Assembly (NCBI GenBank): GCA_018266335.1
Contig: JAFEAR010000039.1
Span: 1 to 64,000, forward strand
Length of the DNA stretch: 64,000 bases
Origin: Bdellovibrionales bacterium
Lineage (GTDB): Bacteria; Bdellovibrionota; UBA2428
Direction of reading: 5' to 3'
A model generated the notes under the pieces. The model worked only from the letters and a program-made list of their open reading frames with translations. It was not told the origin of the DNA and ran no database searches. Made by a program: the position numbers and the translations under genes. Shown here piece by piece: positions 18,439-27,505 of the stretch (position 1 is the stretch's first letter; every line of letters begins with the position of its first letter).

Positions 18439-19244
18439 CAGCGTGCCCCCATCGCCTTTAGCCAGAGATAATTAGTTTCTCGCTCCACTGAGAAGAGCGT
18501 CGTGAGCGCGTCACCGTAAAGTGGCGACAAAAGAACAAAAACAATAACTCCCACTCCAATCGTGATCGGAATGCTCACGCTCCAGATGTTAATTTGCGGA
18601 ATAAACTTGGACAGGATGCCCAACGCCGCCTGCAACAACAGGAGCACCGCCACGAGCGGGCCCGACAATCGCAGCATCCAAGCGAAGAATCTGGCACCAA
18701 CTTCGCCCCAGTACTGAATGCCCAGCTTGGCATCCGTAATTCGAACCGCAAAATCGCTAAAGTCAAACTTGTAGGAATCGGCAATGGCCTGAATCAAAAA
18801 CAAGTGCCCACCGATGCCAAAAAAAAGAATGATTGCCGAAAACTGTTGCAACTCGGCCCAGGAGCTATCCGTGGAGCCACGCTCGGGATCAATAACGCTG
18901 CCCGCGGAAAAACCCATTTGCATTCCAATCCAGTGGGCCGAAGCCACCACCGAGGAAAAAATCCAACGCGCCGTCAACGCCATGCCCGCACCGATCAGCA
19001 TCTCCCGCGTCGCAAAGGCAATCATTTCGTAGGATGAAGGAGGATGAACCAGATTCCAGGGCGGCAACGAAGCCCCCACGGTCGGCAGCAACGCTACCGA
19101 AAGAGTCACCGCACCGGACAAGCGCACCATCGCGGGAATGGCGGCCTGGCCGAAAATAGGAAAGAACATCCAAAGCGTACCCGCGCGCAGAAGTATCATA
19201 GCGATCTTTAGGATCGGAATGAAAAGATCCGGCGCGGACTCCAA
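18438..19244 (-). CDS. fliR: Flagellar export protein FliR
   Basis: A 268-residue integral membrane protein with about six to seven hydrophobic segments and the GFSAGSVIDPERG motif of the FliR/SpaR family. It is a component of the FliP5-Q4-R1 export gate. The start is TTG 19244 with GGGAGGA five bases upstream, the only good ribosome site in the region. It ends on the first base of the flhB start. Confidence 0.94.
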   Translation of the reverse strand: MESAPDLFIPILKIAMILLRAGTLWMFFPIFGQAAIPAMVRLSGAVTLSVALLPTVGASLPPWNLVHPPSSYEMIAFATREMLIGAGMALTARWIFSSVVASAHWIGMQMGFSAGSVIDPERGSTDSSWAELQQFSAIILFFGIGGHLFLIQAIADSYKFDFSDFAVRITDAKLGIQYWGEVGARFFAWMLRLSGPLVAVLLLLQAALGILSKFIPQINIWSVSIPITIGVGVIVFVLLSPLYGDALTTLFSVERETNYLWLKAMGAR

Positions 19245-19258
19245 GCTGTCCTCCCTTT

Positions 19259-19528
19259 CTAGCGGAGATAGGTGTTCATGTTTTCATAAAGATTCTGAGT
19301 GAAGCTGGTCATGATGCGAATCATCCAAGGACCGAAGATCAAGATGGCGCCACCAATGGCGAGAATCTTGGGGATGAACGACAACGTCGATTCGTTAATC
19401 TGGGTAAGGGCCTGAAAAATAGAAACTAACAAACCAACTACTAGCGCAACTGCCAGCAAAGGACCCGCCACCATGAGCAGCGTTTGGAGCGATATTTTCA
19501 CCAGATCAATTGCCCAAGCGTCGTTCAT
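19259..19528 (-). CDS. fliQ: Flagellar export protein FliQ
   Basis: An 89-residue protein with two hydrophobic helices around residues 15-40 and 50-75 and the typical IFQALTQINESTLSFIPKI loop between them, which is highly conserved in FliQ. It assembles with FliP and FliR in the export gate. AAGGAG precedes the ATG, and it lies between fliP and fliR as usual. Confidence 0.95.
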   Translation of the reverse strand: MNDAWAIDLVKISLQTLLMVAGPLLAVALVVGLLVSIFQALTQINESTLSFIPKILAIGGAILIFGPWMIRIMTSFTQNLYENMNTYLR

Positions 19529-19538
19529 TTAAGTCTCC

Positions 19539-20225
19539 TTACGAGTAACTCTTCACGATGGAACCCACTACGAGTTGCCATCCGTCTACGAGCACGAACA
19601 AGAGCAACTTAAAGGGCAGCGAAATAATGACCGGCGGCAACATCATCATGCCCATGGCCATGAGAACGGACGCCACGACCATGTCGAGTACGAGGAACGG
19701 CAGGTAGATAATAAATCCCATTTGGAAGGCCGTTTTCAGCTCGGAAATCATGAAAGCCGGAACGAGACTCATGAAGGGAACTTTATCGATAGAGGTGCCT
19801 GCAGGTTCGCCGCTAATCCGCAGAAAGAGTTCAATGTCTTTAGGGCGAGTTTGCTTCATCATGAAGGCACGAATGGGTTTTTCCGCGCGATCGAGGCCTT
19901 CGCTCTGAGTAATCTTTCCCGCCAGGTAGGGCTGAAGCGCATTATCATTCACGGCCCGAAAGGTCGGCCCCATCACCACAAAAGTAAGAAACATGGCCAG
20001 TCCAACGAGAAGCTGGTTGGGAGGCATGCTCGTCGTGCCCAAAGCCTGCCGCAGAAACGAGAGAATCACGATGATGCGCGAAAAGGACGTCATCATGATG
20101 AGAATCGCCGGAGCCAAGGTGAGAACCGTGAGCAGGAAAAGCACCTGCAGTACGTTGCCGACCTCAGCCGGCCCTGCCGCCGCCTTCAATCCTAACTGAA
20201 TCGTGGGCAGCGCAATTGGATTCAT
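19539..20225 (-). CDS. fliP: Flagellar export protein FliP
   Basis: A 228-residue gate protein with the FliP signatures SFSRIIVILSFLRQALGT and FMISELKTAFQMGFIIYLPF and about four membrane helices. Many FliP proteins carry a cleaved signal peptide and reach about 245 residues; here the N terminus is short and moderately hydrophobic, and no good upstream start exists because the gene begins within the fliO stop (ATGA). It forms the pentameric core of the export gate. Confidence 0.95.
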   Translation of the reverse strand: MNPIALPTIQLGLKAAAGPAEVGNVLQVLFLLTVLTLAPAILIMMTSFSRIIVILSFLRQALGTTSMPPNQLLVGLAMFLTFVVMGPTFRAVNDNALQPYLAGKITQSEGLDRAEKPIRAFMMKQTRPKDIELFLRISGEPAGTSIDKVPFMSLVPAFMISELKTAFQMGFIIYLPFLVLDMVVASVLMAMGMMMLPPVIISLPFKLLLFVLVDGWQLVVGSIVKSYS

Positions 20226-20626
20226 ACGCGCGAAATCTCCCGCAGCGAATTAGAAAGATTGGCTTTAAATCCTGTCTCTGCACGCGCCGGATTCTCTCCG
20301 TCGAGCAAGTTCGAAAACGCGTCTTCTTGGTTGTCTTCATCCGTGCCCATTTCGGCCAAACGGGTGATGCTCGCGTTGGTAGCGCCCACAAGAATTTTTC
20401 GATCCAAGCATCGTACCAAGTAGACACTTCGGCCCGGACCAAGGCTCTGAAAAGCTAAAACTTCGAGTGGTTTTCCGGTCAAACCCTTCCCCTTGGTTAA
20501 AAAGCTCTTCGAAGATCCCGACAGCTTTTTAAAAGCAAACACGGCCGCGCCGAACACGGCCAGCACAACCGCTAGCGAAAGAATCATTTTAAGCATCGTA
20601 CCCAACATGGCCTGATCCATAATCAA
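20222..20626 (-). CDS. fliO: Flagellar biosynthesis protein FliO
   Basis: A 134-residue single-span protein: a hydrophobic helix at about residues 9-30 followed by a basic FliO-type domain containing [28 protein letters not shown], split here as ...[10 protein letters not shown] and RKILVGAT. FliO acts as a scaffold for FliP assembly. It overlaps fliN and fliP by four bases each. FliO is the least conserved part of the set, so the call rests on both motif and position. Confidence 0.9.
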   Translation of the reverse strand: MIMDQAMLGTMLKMILSLAVVLAVFGAAVFAFKKLSGSSKSFLTKGKGLTGKPLEVLAFQSLGPGRSVYLVRCLDRKILVGATNASITRLAEMGTDEDNQEDAFSNLLDGENPARAETGFKANLSNSLREISRV

Positions 20627-20949
20627 CCCAACTTCTCGATGCGCTCGATCGGCGAAATAATATCCGTCAGACGAATACCGAATTTTTCGTTAACCACCAC
20701 AACTTCGCCCCGAGCGATGAGTTTGTCGTTTACGAGTACCTCGAGAGGGTCTCCCGCCAGTTTATTCAATTCAATAACGGAGCCCTGTCCCAGCTGGAGC
20801 AAGTCGTTGACGAGCATTTTGGTACGACCAAGTTCCACACTCACCCGGAGCGGAATGTCCAAGATGAGGTCAAGCTTCTTCATCTTGATATTAAGCTCTT
20901 CCTCCTGGCTTAACCCTTCGTTCTCTGGTGCGTTCGCTGCATCTACCAT
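20623..20949 (-). CDS. fliN: Flagellar C-ring protein FliN
   Basis: A 108-residue protein with an acidic N terminus and a SpoA/surface-presentation-of-antigens domain (about 25-105), including [16 protein letters not shown] and the [22 protein letters not shown] strand region. FliN forms the base of the rotor C-ring with FliM. The ATG at 20949 is preferred over an in-frame TTG at 20967 because GGAAGGGGG lies five bases upstream. Confidence 0.95.
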   Translation of the reverse strand: MVDAANAPENEGLSQEEELNIKMKKLDLILDIPLRVSVELGRTKMLVNDLLQLGQGSVIELNKLAGDPLEVLVNDKLIARGEVVVVNEKFGIRLTDIISPIERIEKLG

Positions 20950-20979
20950 GTATCCCCCTTCCGACAACGGGTGTCGGCT

Positions 20980-22035
20980 TTAAGCCAAATCATCAATGCG
21001 CGTGGCCGCCGCATTGTTTTCTTCTTCCGGACGTTTTTTGAGGAACTCTTTATTCTTGTTCTCGACGACTTCGGTTAGCTGAACGGCTCGGCTGCCTCGG
21101 CTAGCCCCAAACAAACCGCGAAAGCGAACAACGCCCTCTACCTCCACCGGAATTTCTGCTGTCGCATCGGTCTGCAGGGGAATAACATCGCCAACCTTAA
21201 GGCCCAGAATTTGTCGTAATGAAATTTCGTTGTGGCCAAGCTCCACGGTAACCGAAAGCTCAGTTTCTTCGAAATGGCGAATCATCATATTCGCCCAATA
21301 GTGATCCGTTTCTACGACTTCCTGCTGAAAGCCACTGATAAGCTTTTGTCGAATGGGCTCGAGAGTGGAAAAGGGCACCACAATGGATAAGTTCCCGGAG
21401 GAGTTTTCAAGTTCGACGCTAAAGGTCGTCACAATGACAATGTCGGAGGGAGGCACGATGGCGACGAACTGGGGATTGGTTTCGGTCCGCGCAAAGTGAA
21501 TTTTCATTGGCGTCACGGGCGCCCAGGCTTTTTCCAAATCGTCCAAAGCCGCCACAATTACTTTTTTTACGATGCTTAGTTCGATTTGGGTGAAGTCTTT
21601 GCCTTCGATTTTTACGTAAGGCCGATCGTTTCCACCCAAAAAGCATTCGATCAGCGCGTACGCGAGTTTCGACTCCAAAACCACGATTCCGGAACCGCGC
21701 AAAGTTTCGAAACGGATAACACTCATGCAACTGGGAAGAGGCAAGGTGTTAATAAACTCACCAAACTTCATGGTATCGGTAGCCACGATATTCAGAGTGG
21801 CTAATTTTCGGAGCTGCGCCGACAAGGTCATGCGGAACGCACGAATGAACCGCTCGTATACGATATCGAGCGTGGGCATTCGCCCACGAATAACTTTATC
21901 CTGCGAGGTTAGATCGTAGGTAACGATCGAAGTGTCTTCGGCCTTGTCTCCCGCCCCCTGCTCCGTGGGTACGTCTCCGCCAATTACGGCGTTGAGGAGG
22001 GCGTCGACTTCTTTCTGCGACAGTACCTGGTTCAT
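20980..22035 (-). CDS. fliM: Flagellar motor switch protein FliM
   Basis: A 351-residue C-ring protein. It opens with the CheY-P-binding type segment VLSQKEVDALLNAV (residues 4-17), followed by a CheC-like middle domain containing TLDIVYERFIRAFRMTLS and FINTLPLPSCM, and a C-terminal SpoA domain that pairs with FliN. The intact N-terminal peptide suggests normal chemotactic switching. AAGGA precedes the ATG, and the gene lies between fliL and fliN. Confidence 0.96.
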   Translation of the reverse strand: MNQVLSQKEVDALLNAVIGGDVPTEQGAGDKAEDTSIVTYDLTSQDKVIRGRMPTLDIVYERFIRAFRMTLSAQLRKLATLNIVATDTMKFGEFINTLPLPSCMSVIRFETLRGSGIVVLESKLAYALIECFLGGNDRPYVKIEGKDFTQIELSIVKKVIVAALDDLEKAWAPVTPMKIHFARTETNPQFVAIVPPSDIVIVTTFSVELENSSGNLSIVVPFSTLEPIRQKLISGFQQEVVETDHYWANMMIRHFEETELSVTVELGHNEISLRQILGLKVGDVIPLQTDATAEIPVEVEGVVRFRGLFGASRGSRAVQLTEVVENKNKEFLKKRPEEENNAAATRIDDLA

Positions 22036-22053
22036 GATCCTTCGCCCCCCGAC

Positions 22054-22689
22054 CTATTGGAATACGAACTGCGTGAAGTACACATCTTTGATTTGGCCGC
22101 GGCTTAGGTAGCCGTTAATTTTGTTGCGGATTTCTTCGCGCAGGAAGGCACGACCATCGGAGCTTTCCACCTGCTCGTAGTTCTTGCTGGAAAGAATAAC
22201 GTTAATGAAGTCGCGAATCTTGGGCCGCAGGCGTTTAACTTCGTCTTTAACGTTCGCGTCTTCTACTTCGATCGCCACATCGACCTTCACGAAGTGAGCC
22301 CCTTTGGAATCTGCCAAGTTCACCGTGAAACTTTCGTTGATGTAATTGTCGGCGGCGTCGCCCTCTTTTTTGCCTTCTTTTTTCTCGCCATGCTCACCGC
22401 CACCATGTTCGCCACCACCGTGTTCGCCGCCTTCGCCGTGGGGTTTGGCGCCGTCTTTATCGGCCGCAACATCGGACAGGGAAACCTGGGACGAGGAACT
22501 CACGTAACTCTTCCAAACCACGAGCGCGAGCACGATCAACACCACCGCGTTGAGCACGAGCACGATAAGAATAAGCTTCGGATTCGGGCCTCCGCCCGCA
22601 CCACCCGCCCCCTTCTTCTTTACCGCGTCGGCCTCGTCGCCGCCTTCGGGTTCAGTCGCTGGAGCTTCTTCTTTCTTTTCTTCCGCCAA
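22054..22689 (-). CDS. fliL: Flagellar stator-associated protein FliL, with His/Gly-rich insert
   Basis: A 211-residue protein from TTG 22689, chosen because GGGGAGA lies seven bases upstream and because the next in-frame start (22719) would fall inside the sigma-54 promoter. A charged cytoplasmic N terminus and Gly-rich stretch lead to one membrane helix (about 39-59) and a periplasmic FliL domain (about 115-211; FTVNLADSKGAHFVKVDVA). Between them, residues 83-110 hold a repeated HGEGGEHGGGEHGGGEHG tract that is not a standard FliL feature. FliL surrounds the stator and raises motor torque. It is the first gene of the second flagellar operon. Confidence 0.93.
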   Translation of the reverse strand: MAEEKKEEAPATEPEGGDEADAVKKKGAGGAGGGPNPKLILIVLVLNAVVLIVLALVVWKSYVSSSSQVSLSDVAADKDGAKPHGEGGEHGGGEHGGGEHGEKKEGKKEGDAADNYINESFTVNLADSKGAHFVKVDVAIEVEDANVKDEVKRLRPKIRDFINVILSSKNYEQVESSDGRAFLREEIRNKINGYLSRGQIKDVYFTQFVFQ

Positions 22690-22714
22690 TTGTCGATCTC
22701 CCCATAGAATGAGG

Positions 22715-22730
22715 AGCAAGGGTTATGCCA
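22715..22730 (-). promoter_or_regulatory. Sigma-54 promoter of the fliL operon
   Basis: The minus-strand sequence TGGCATAACCCTTGCT contains GG and GC dinucleotides separated by exactly ten bases and matches the sigma-54 consensus TGGCAC-N5-TTGCT at nearly every conserved base. The predicted start site, about 12 bases downstream of the GC, falls near 22704, just before the ribosome site of fliL. It would serve fliL through fliA and perhaps purA. Confidence 0.8.
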
Positions 22731-22811
22731 TGACGGCATCTTGGCGAGACGGCAGGCTATTTGAATCGAATCAAAGGATTAATGCAGTGCGGATGACAGC
22801 GCGCTGACGGG

Positions 22812-22864
22812 AAAAACTCTGACGGTCCCCGTGTCGTCAGTAAACCGCGGCGGAGACCGTCAGA
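22812..22864 (-). terminator. Intrinsic terminator after flgE
   Basis: Read on the minus strand, a ten-base arm (22864-22855) pairs perfectly with 22827-22818 around a 27-base loop, followed by a GTTTTT run (complement of the A-run 22812-22816). It lies about 30 bases after the flgE stop and upstream of the fliL promoter, so it separates the two flagellar transcripts. The large loop makes it less ideal than the terminator near 7280. Confidence 0.65.
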
Positions 22865-22895
22865 ATTTTAGAACTTAGGACAACTCAACCACCGA

Positions 22896-24194
22896 TTAAC
22901 GCTTCAGCTGAATGATTTCCTGGAGGAGCTCATCGCTGGTCGTAATCGTCTTGGCGTTGGCCTGGAAGTTACGTTGCGTTTGAATCATGTGCACGAACTC
23001 CGTGGCCAAATCCACGTTCGAGTTCTCAAGGGTCTTGGATACAATCGCTCCGCGACCCGCTTCGCCGGCGGCACCAAGCAGCGGCTGACCGGACATGAGG
23101 GCTTCCTTAAAGCGGTTCAGGCCCACTTTGTAGAGACCTTCGTTGTTTTCGAAGCGCGCCAACGCAATTTGCGCGAGGGGCCGGGTGATACCGTTGCTGT
23201 ACGAACCGGAAACTCGACCCGTTTCGTCGACGGAGAAGTTCGTCAAGGTGCCCGACGCGTAACCGTCCTGCAACTGGCGGAACACTTGGCTCTTGGAACC
23301 GTAGTGCGTAGAGCCCTGCAAGCCCGTGCCCTTACGGGTATCGATGGCGTCACCAAAGTTAAAGTCGACTTTTTGGTTCGCCTGAGCGCCGCGGAAGCTA
23401 ATGTTGGATTCCGTCAATTCATCGGACTTCAGTTTGCCGTCGGGCGTAAAAACGAGCTTACCGCTCGCGATGTTCTGGGGAACACCTTCCGTACCCCCCT
23501 GAAGCACGGCGCCATCGGCCGAAGCGTGCCATTGCCATTCGGATTCCGCCGTCTTGTAGAAATGCATCGTCACGTTCTGGCTGGTGCCCGTGGTGTCGTA
23601 AATGCGCATTGAGGTGGAGAAGTCCGAAGTCTTATCGGCCGTCGCCAAATCATAGCTCGCCGTATTGATAGGTTTCCGAGAATCCAAGTTAGCATCGCAG
23701 CGTACCGAGGTACTACCCTTCGCCGGAACCGTATTGGAACTAAATTCAACCGAACTCAATTCCGCAGCGGCCTTTCCGGTTTCTGCGTTGATGGCGTAAC
23801 CCTGAACCTGGTGACCATCCGAGGTGGTGAGACGGCCTTTGTCGTCGAAGCGAAAGCTACCGTCACGGGTGTAAGTAACGTCGCCGGAAGAACCAGGATC
23901 TTTAACCACGAAGAAGCCATCACCCCGAACGGCCATGTCCGAATCGCGTTCGGTCGGAGTCAGGTTACCTTGTTGGAAAATGGAGGTGACGCTGCCCATG
24001 CGTACGCCACGACCAATTTGGTTACCACCCAAGATACCGCGCAAGTTGGAGGCGATCACGTCCTGGAATTCGCCGCGACTGGCCTTAAAGCCCGTGGTCG
24101 CCGAGTTCGCAATGTTGTCGCCGATGATGCCGAGCGCGGTGCCTTGCGCTTGAAGGCCGGAAATACCGGTGTGCATGCTTGCTAGAATACTCAT
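22896..24194 (-). CDS. flgE: Flagellar hook protein FlgE
   Basis: A 432-residue hook subunit. The N terminus MSILASMHTGISGLQAQG and NIANSATTGFKASRGEFQD are the conserved rod/hook signature, and the C terminus contains NSNVDLATEFVHMIQTQRNF and the coiled end expected of axial proteins. The middle (about 75-330) is the variable D1/D2 region with TPTERDSDMAVRGDGFFVV at its border. It is the last gene of the flgB operon and is preceded by a long structured leader and a strong GGGGGAG ribosome site. Confidence 0.95.
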   Translation of the reverse strand: MSILASMHTGISGLQAQGTALGIIGDNIANSATTGFKASRGEFQDVIASNLRGILGGNQIGRGVRMGSVTSIFQQGNLTPTERDSDMAVRGDGFFVVKDPGSSGDVTYTRDGSFRFDDKGRLTTSDGHQVQGYAINAETGKAAAELSSVEFSSNTVPAKGSTSVRCDANLDSRKPINTASYDLATADKTSDFSTSMRIYDTTGTSQNVTMHFYKTAESEWQWHASADGAVLQGGTEGVPQNIASGKLVFTPDGKLKSDELTESNISFRGAQANQKVDFNFGDAIDTRKGTGLQGSTHYGSKSQVFRQLQDGYASGTLTNFSVDETGRVSGSYSNGITRPLAQIALARFENNEGLYKVGLNRFKEALMSGQPLLGAAGEAGRGAIVSKTLENSNVDLATEFVHMIQTQRNFQANAKTITTSDELLQEIIQLKR

Positions 24195-24212
24195 CTTTTA
24201 ACTCCCCCTTAG

Positions 24213-24295
24213 CCACGCGTGAGCGTGGTCCTGTTTGCGGTGGAAACGCCTCAATCAATCAGCGTTTCCTTGGGAAGCCCCCCGAACCTAAGTTC
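24213..24295 (-). promoter_or_regulatory. Structured leader upstream of flgE
   Basis: The 151-base gap before flgE holds a 6-bp stem with a four-base loop (24213-24228), an 8-bp perfect stem GGAAACGC/GCGTTTCC (24242-24249 with 24262-24269) and a short GAAC/GTTC pair (24284-24295). None is followed by a T-run, so they do not look like terminators. They could stabilise or regulate the hook mRNA. I see no convincing promoter here. Confidence 0.4.
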
Positions 24296-24345
24296 GAGTC
24301 CAGCCTCTCATTCCCTACCGCGTGTTTTGTTTCCCACTAACTTTT

Positions 24346-24774
24346 CTAAATCATCACAGTGCTATCAATGTTGGTAAAAACGTTTTGTTTCAGTGAATCC
24401 CGATCGACCGCGGTGATAACCGTCCCGTTCTTCACGCTGACCACAAATGCGGCCTTGTCCGTGAGGATCAAGCTTTCGCGCGAGCCCTTTGCTCCCGCCC
24501 GGTCCACGGCCTCTCGAATTTTCACCATTTCGTCTGGCGACAACTCAATTCCTCGACTCTGCATGCGACTTTGCGCGTGGGCCGAGAACTTAAGTTCTCC
24601 CAGATTGGCCGGCTTCTGCCCTAGCGATGGAGACCGTAGTGACTCATTGAGCAACTCGGCGAAAGGAACTGCGCCGCCCTTTTCTTCGGGCTTCAGCGGT
24701 TCTGGTCGCGAACGCTCTAGAGGTCCCTGTACGCTCCCCAAGCTTCCGGAAGAAAGCTTATCAATTGGATTCAT
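24346..24774 (-). CDS. Flagellar operon protein of the TIGR02530 (flg_new) type
   Basis: A 142-residue protein from ATG 24774, downstream of AAAGGAGGTGTGAG. Its C-terminal half has the family pattern KFSAHAQSRMQSRGIELS, then a lysine/glutamate helix, AKGSRESLIL, AFVVSVKNGTVITAVD. This family is found between flgD and flgE in many flagellar operons; its exact role is not established, though hook assembly is the natural guess from context. The N-terminal 50 residues look disordered. Confidence 0.85.
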   Translation of the reverse strand: MNPIDKLSSGSLGSVQGPLERSRPEPLKPEEKGGAVPFAELLNESLRSPSLGQKPANLGELKFSAHAQSRMQSRGIELSPDEMVKIREAVDRAGAKGSRESLILTDKAAFVVSVKNGTVITAVDRDSLKQNVFTNIDSTVMI

Positions 24775-24814
24775 GTTTCTCTCACACCTCCTTTCCACCC
24801 ATCATAGGGTGATT

Positions 24815-25741
24815 TCATCTCAAGAACATAGGCATGTCCGACATTCTTCCGCCGCTGTCCTCGGCCGCTTGGCTCGGGGCTGCGTCGGGTGCTTCCACGC
24901 TAATGGTCGGAAGCGACGTCGGTTTTTTCTCTACTTCTGCTGCCTTACTATCTTCACTTTTCGTGCCCGCCGGAATTTCGGTGCTGCCGAACAAAGGTTT
25001 GGCTTCTGCTTTCGCTACGTTAGCGTCGGGCGTGCCTTCCTTAATGACTTCCACGTCGCCGAGGCCAACTTTTTGGTCGCCGACGAGCAAGAAGGTGACA
25101 CCTTTTTCTGTCGTAACGCCATTTACCTTGCCGTCGATCTTCGTAGGAATGTTCATTTCCTTGCCGTCCATGCCCTTAGCGACAATCTTATACGAGTAAC
25201 GACCGCTCTCTTCGGGACGACCTTCGTTCGACATACCGTCCCACTTAGTCGAAACCTCGCCCGCGTTGCGCGAGCCAAGTTCGATGGTACGGAGCACGTC
25301 GCCGCTGTTCATGTCCGTGATCTGAATCTTCAGATCCTGCGCATCCGCCGGAATCTTGAAGTTGATCGCCGAGGGCTTGTCCTTATCGTGGTAGATCCCC
25401 GCCTTGTCGGCTTGGATGTTTTTACCGACGAGTTGCAGCGCCGCAATTTGCATGTTGCTCTGCTGCGAAATCATTTTCTCTAAGTTTTTGTTCATGGTGA
25501 TCTGCTGTTCCAGCTGCGAAAACATCGCCATCTGTTGCGAGAACTGCTCGTTCGCCATGGGGTTGAGCGGATCCTGGTTCTTGAGCTGTTCGGTGAACAT
25601 CTTCAGGAACGCATCCTTGCCCAACTTGTTCTTATCGCCGTAGAGATTCTTCTGACTTTCCACGCCGGACATGCGGTTCAGCTGTGCGCCGACGGTCTCG
25701 CCCGCTGCTCCACCCGGTCCGCTTATTCCGTCCATGGCCAT
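24815..25741 (-). CDS. flgD: Hook-capping scaffold FlgD
   Basis: A 308-residue protein with the conserved FlgD N terminus (KDAFLKMFTEQLKNQDPLNP, then ANEQFSQQMAMFSQLEQ) and the FlgD Ig-like/tudor domains in the middle. FlgD caps the growing hook and is shed after completion. The C-terminal 75 residues, rich in Lys, Glu, Ala and Pro, extend beyond the usual 220-240-residue length and look unstructured. GGAGGAAG precedes the ATG. Confidence 0.94.
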   Translation of the reverse strand: MAMDGISGPGGAAGETVGAQLNRMSGVESQKNLYGDKNKLGKDAFLKMFTEQLKNQDPLNPMANEQFSQQMAMFSQLEQQITMNKNLEKMISQQSNMQIAALQLVGKNIQADKAGIYHDKDKPSAINFKIPADAQDLKIQITDMNSGDVLRTIELGSRNAGEVSTKWDGMSNEGRPEESGRYSYKIVAKGMDGKEMNIPTKIDGKVNGVTTEKGVTFLLVGDQKVGLGDVEVIKEGTPDANVAKAEAKPLFGSTEIPAGTKSEDSKAAEVEKKPTSLPTISVEAPDAAPSQAAEDSGGRMSDMPMFLR

Positions 25742-25793
25742 GTCTTCCTCCGTCTAAAAAAACCAGGGCCGGCAGTCCCTGGTGCCTACTCAC

Positions 25794-27500
25794 TTACGCG
25801 GACTTGCGTCCTTCCCAGAACGTTTCCCAATCCATCATGGCCTTTTGGCGACGCTCTTCGCGTTGCTGACCCTGTTGGAACGATTCCCGCTGCGAAGGAT
25901 CGCTCGGCTTACCGAAACCCGCCTCGGCTCCGCCCCGATCGGACGAATTCGAGAACGAAGCTCCGCCCGACGACTCACTCCGGTGAATTTCACCGGTGGC
26001 AACGGACGACAAGTTAGCGCGCTCCGAACCACGCAGGTTCATAAGATCGCTACTTGCCGTCATTTCCCGCGGCGGCGTAGCGGCGCGAACATGCAATTCG
26101 CTAACGTCCAACTTGGACGGTGCGATGGTTTGCAAACGCGTCGAAAGATCCGCCTTCGCGTCGTTCAGCGCCTTCAGCGTTTCCGGCTTCTCGGCGAGAA
26201 GTTCCACCTTCATGCCGCCCCGTTGCTGAGTAACGCGAATTTCCACCGAGCCCATGCCATTCGGGTTCAGCTCCACCTTAAGGCGGCCTCCACCCTGAGT
26301 GCGCAGGTTGTCGATTTTATCGGCCACGAAATCCAAAGATTCCGCCGACACGCGTTGGTCACCCGGCTTCCCGATAACCGCCGCGCCCACGATGGGCTCG
26401 GCAGGTTTCGCGGAGGCCGTGGCGTCCGCCAGGGAGCGATTCAAAAGAAACTCGCTGCCCGACACTGCACCCTTAGGTTTCTCCGTTGTCTCACGACGCT
26501 CGGCTACAGGGGCCTTAAAGGCCTCAAAGCCCGCACCGGACTGTCCGGAGTTCGCCGTTTTTGCGCCCACCGTTTGCACCGAAGTTTTAGCTTCGGGAGC
26601 CGCGGCTACGGGCGCTTTCGCGCTTAGGTCTAGCGTGGCCTTCATCTCCGGAGCAGGTTTAGCTTCCGGAGCGCGCGATACTTTGTCGCTCGTTGCGCCC
26701 GAGAGGGCCTCGGTAACCACGGGGGTCGCCGGAGCGGTCGCGATCGGGGATCCCGCCTTCGGAGTGTTTAATTGCGGAGTTTCCACCTTAACCCCGGCGG
26801 ACAACGACGGTTTCGCGCCCGCGACGTTGCTCGTCGTTACGGCGGAAGGATTCGGGTTAATCGTCTCAAAATTGGGTAAAGGCGCAGGCGAAGAACTCAG
26901 ACCCGGCTTAGCCAGGATGTCCTGACTAAACTGTTTATCAACGGGAATCTCGGGAACTTTTTCTAGCGACACGCTCTGGATATCGTTCATTGCGAAAGCC
27001 GCCGCCCACATGCGAGCGGATTCGCCACGATTCGCGTCGTGCGCTTGATTTACTTCCAAAAGATTCGCGCGCGATAGGGAGCTGAGCCCCTCACCCTGCA
27101 ACAACAAATCATTTACCGATGCGGTCCCAACGCTGGGGGTCTTCGCCGGAGGCGTAGCCAGCAGTTGTCCAACCTCTGCATTCGGTTTTGTCATTGCGTT
27201 CTGAGGATTACGGCCGAGCATCGTTTCCGCTAAGCCAATTTGACTCGCGGCCAGCTCGAGATTTTGCGCGTGCGGATCGAAAAGTTCTTTCGTCCGCGAT
27301 TGCAAATACTCTCCCTGGAGCGGTCCCTGGCTGTCGGCCACTTGCATATCGGCCACGAGGTCCAACAGATTCCCGAAGACTCCGCTGGCTCCGGCGTCGC
27401 CGCCCTTGCCCGCCGGAATTCCCGGGGCCATTACTTGCGAATCCATAAGCGCAAACAAGCCGCCCATGGAATTCATACTAGGATTTGATAGTGCATCCAT
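25794..27500 (-). CDS. fliK: Flagellar hook-length control protein FliK
   Basis: A 568-residue protein: a long Pro/Ala/Ser/Thr-rich ruler region and a C-terminal Flg_hook domain at about residues 395-470 (GGGRLKVELNPNGMGSVEIR is its core). FliK measures hook length and triggers the FlhB switch. The start at ATG 27500 follows AAAGGAGGTGA, a near-complete anti-16S match. It is longer than enteric FliK (about 405), as is common in this group. Position before flgD supports the call. Confidence 0.92.
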   Translation of the reverse strand: MDALSNPSMNSMGGLFALMDSQVMAPGIPAGKGGDAGASGVFGNLLDLVADMQVADSQGPLQGEYLQSRTKELFDPHAQNLELAASQIGLAETMLGRNPQNAMTKPNAEVGQLLATPPAKTPSVGTASVNDLLLQGEGLSSLSRANLLEVNQAHDANRGESARMWAAAFAMNDIQSVSLEKVPEIPVDKQFSQDILAKPGLSSSPAPLPNFETINPNPSAVTTSNVAGAKPSLSAGVKVETPQLNTPKAGSPIATAPATPVVTEALSGATSDKVSRAPEAKPAPEMKATLDLSAKAPVAAAPEAKTSVQTVGAKTANSGQSGAGFEAFKAPVAERRETTEKPKGAVSGSEFLLNRSLADATASAKPAEPIVGAAVIGKPGDQRVSAESLDFVADKIDNLRTQGGGRLKVELNPNGMGSVEIRVTQQRGGMKVELLAEKPETLKALNDAKADLSTRLQTIAPSKLDVSELHVRAATPPREMTASSDLMNLRGSERANLSSVATGEIHRSESSGGASFSNSSDRGGAEAGFGKPSDPSQRESFQQGQQREERRQKAMMDWETFWEGRKSA

Positions 27501-27505
27501 TTCTC

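Noticed and set aside
24359..25483. A 374-codon plus-strand open frame opposite flgD and the TIGR02530 gene
   Set aside because: Antisense to recognised flagellar genes; composition and lack of a ribosome site indicate a shadow frame.
26080..27300. Plus-strand frames rich in Ala/Ser/Thr opposite fliK
   Set aside because: They mirror the low-complexity ruler region of fliK and show no independent gene signals.
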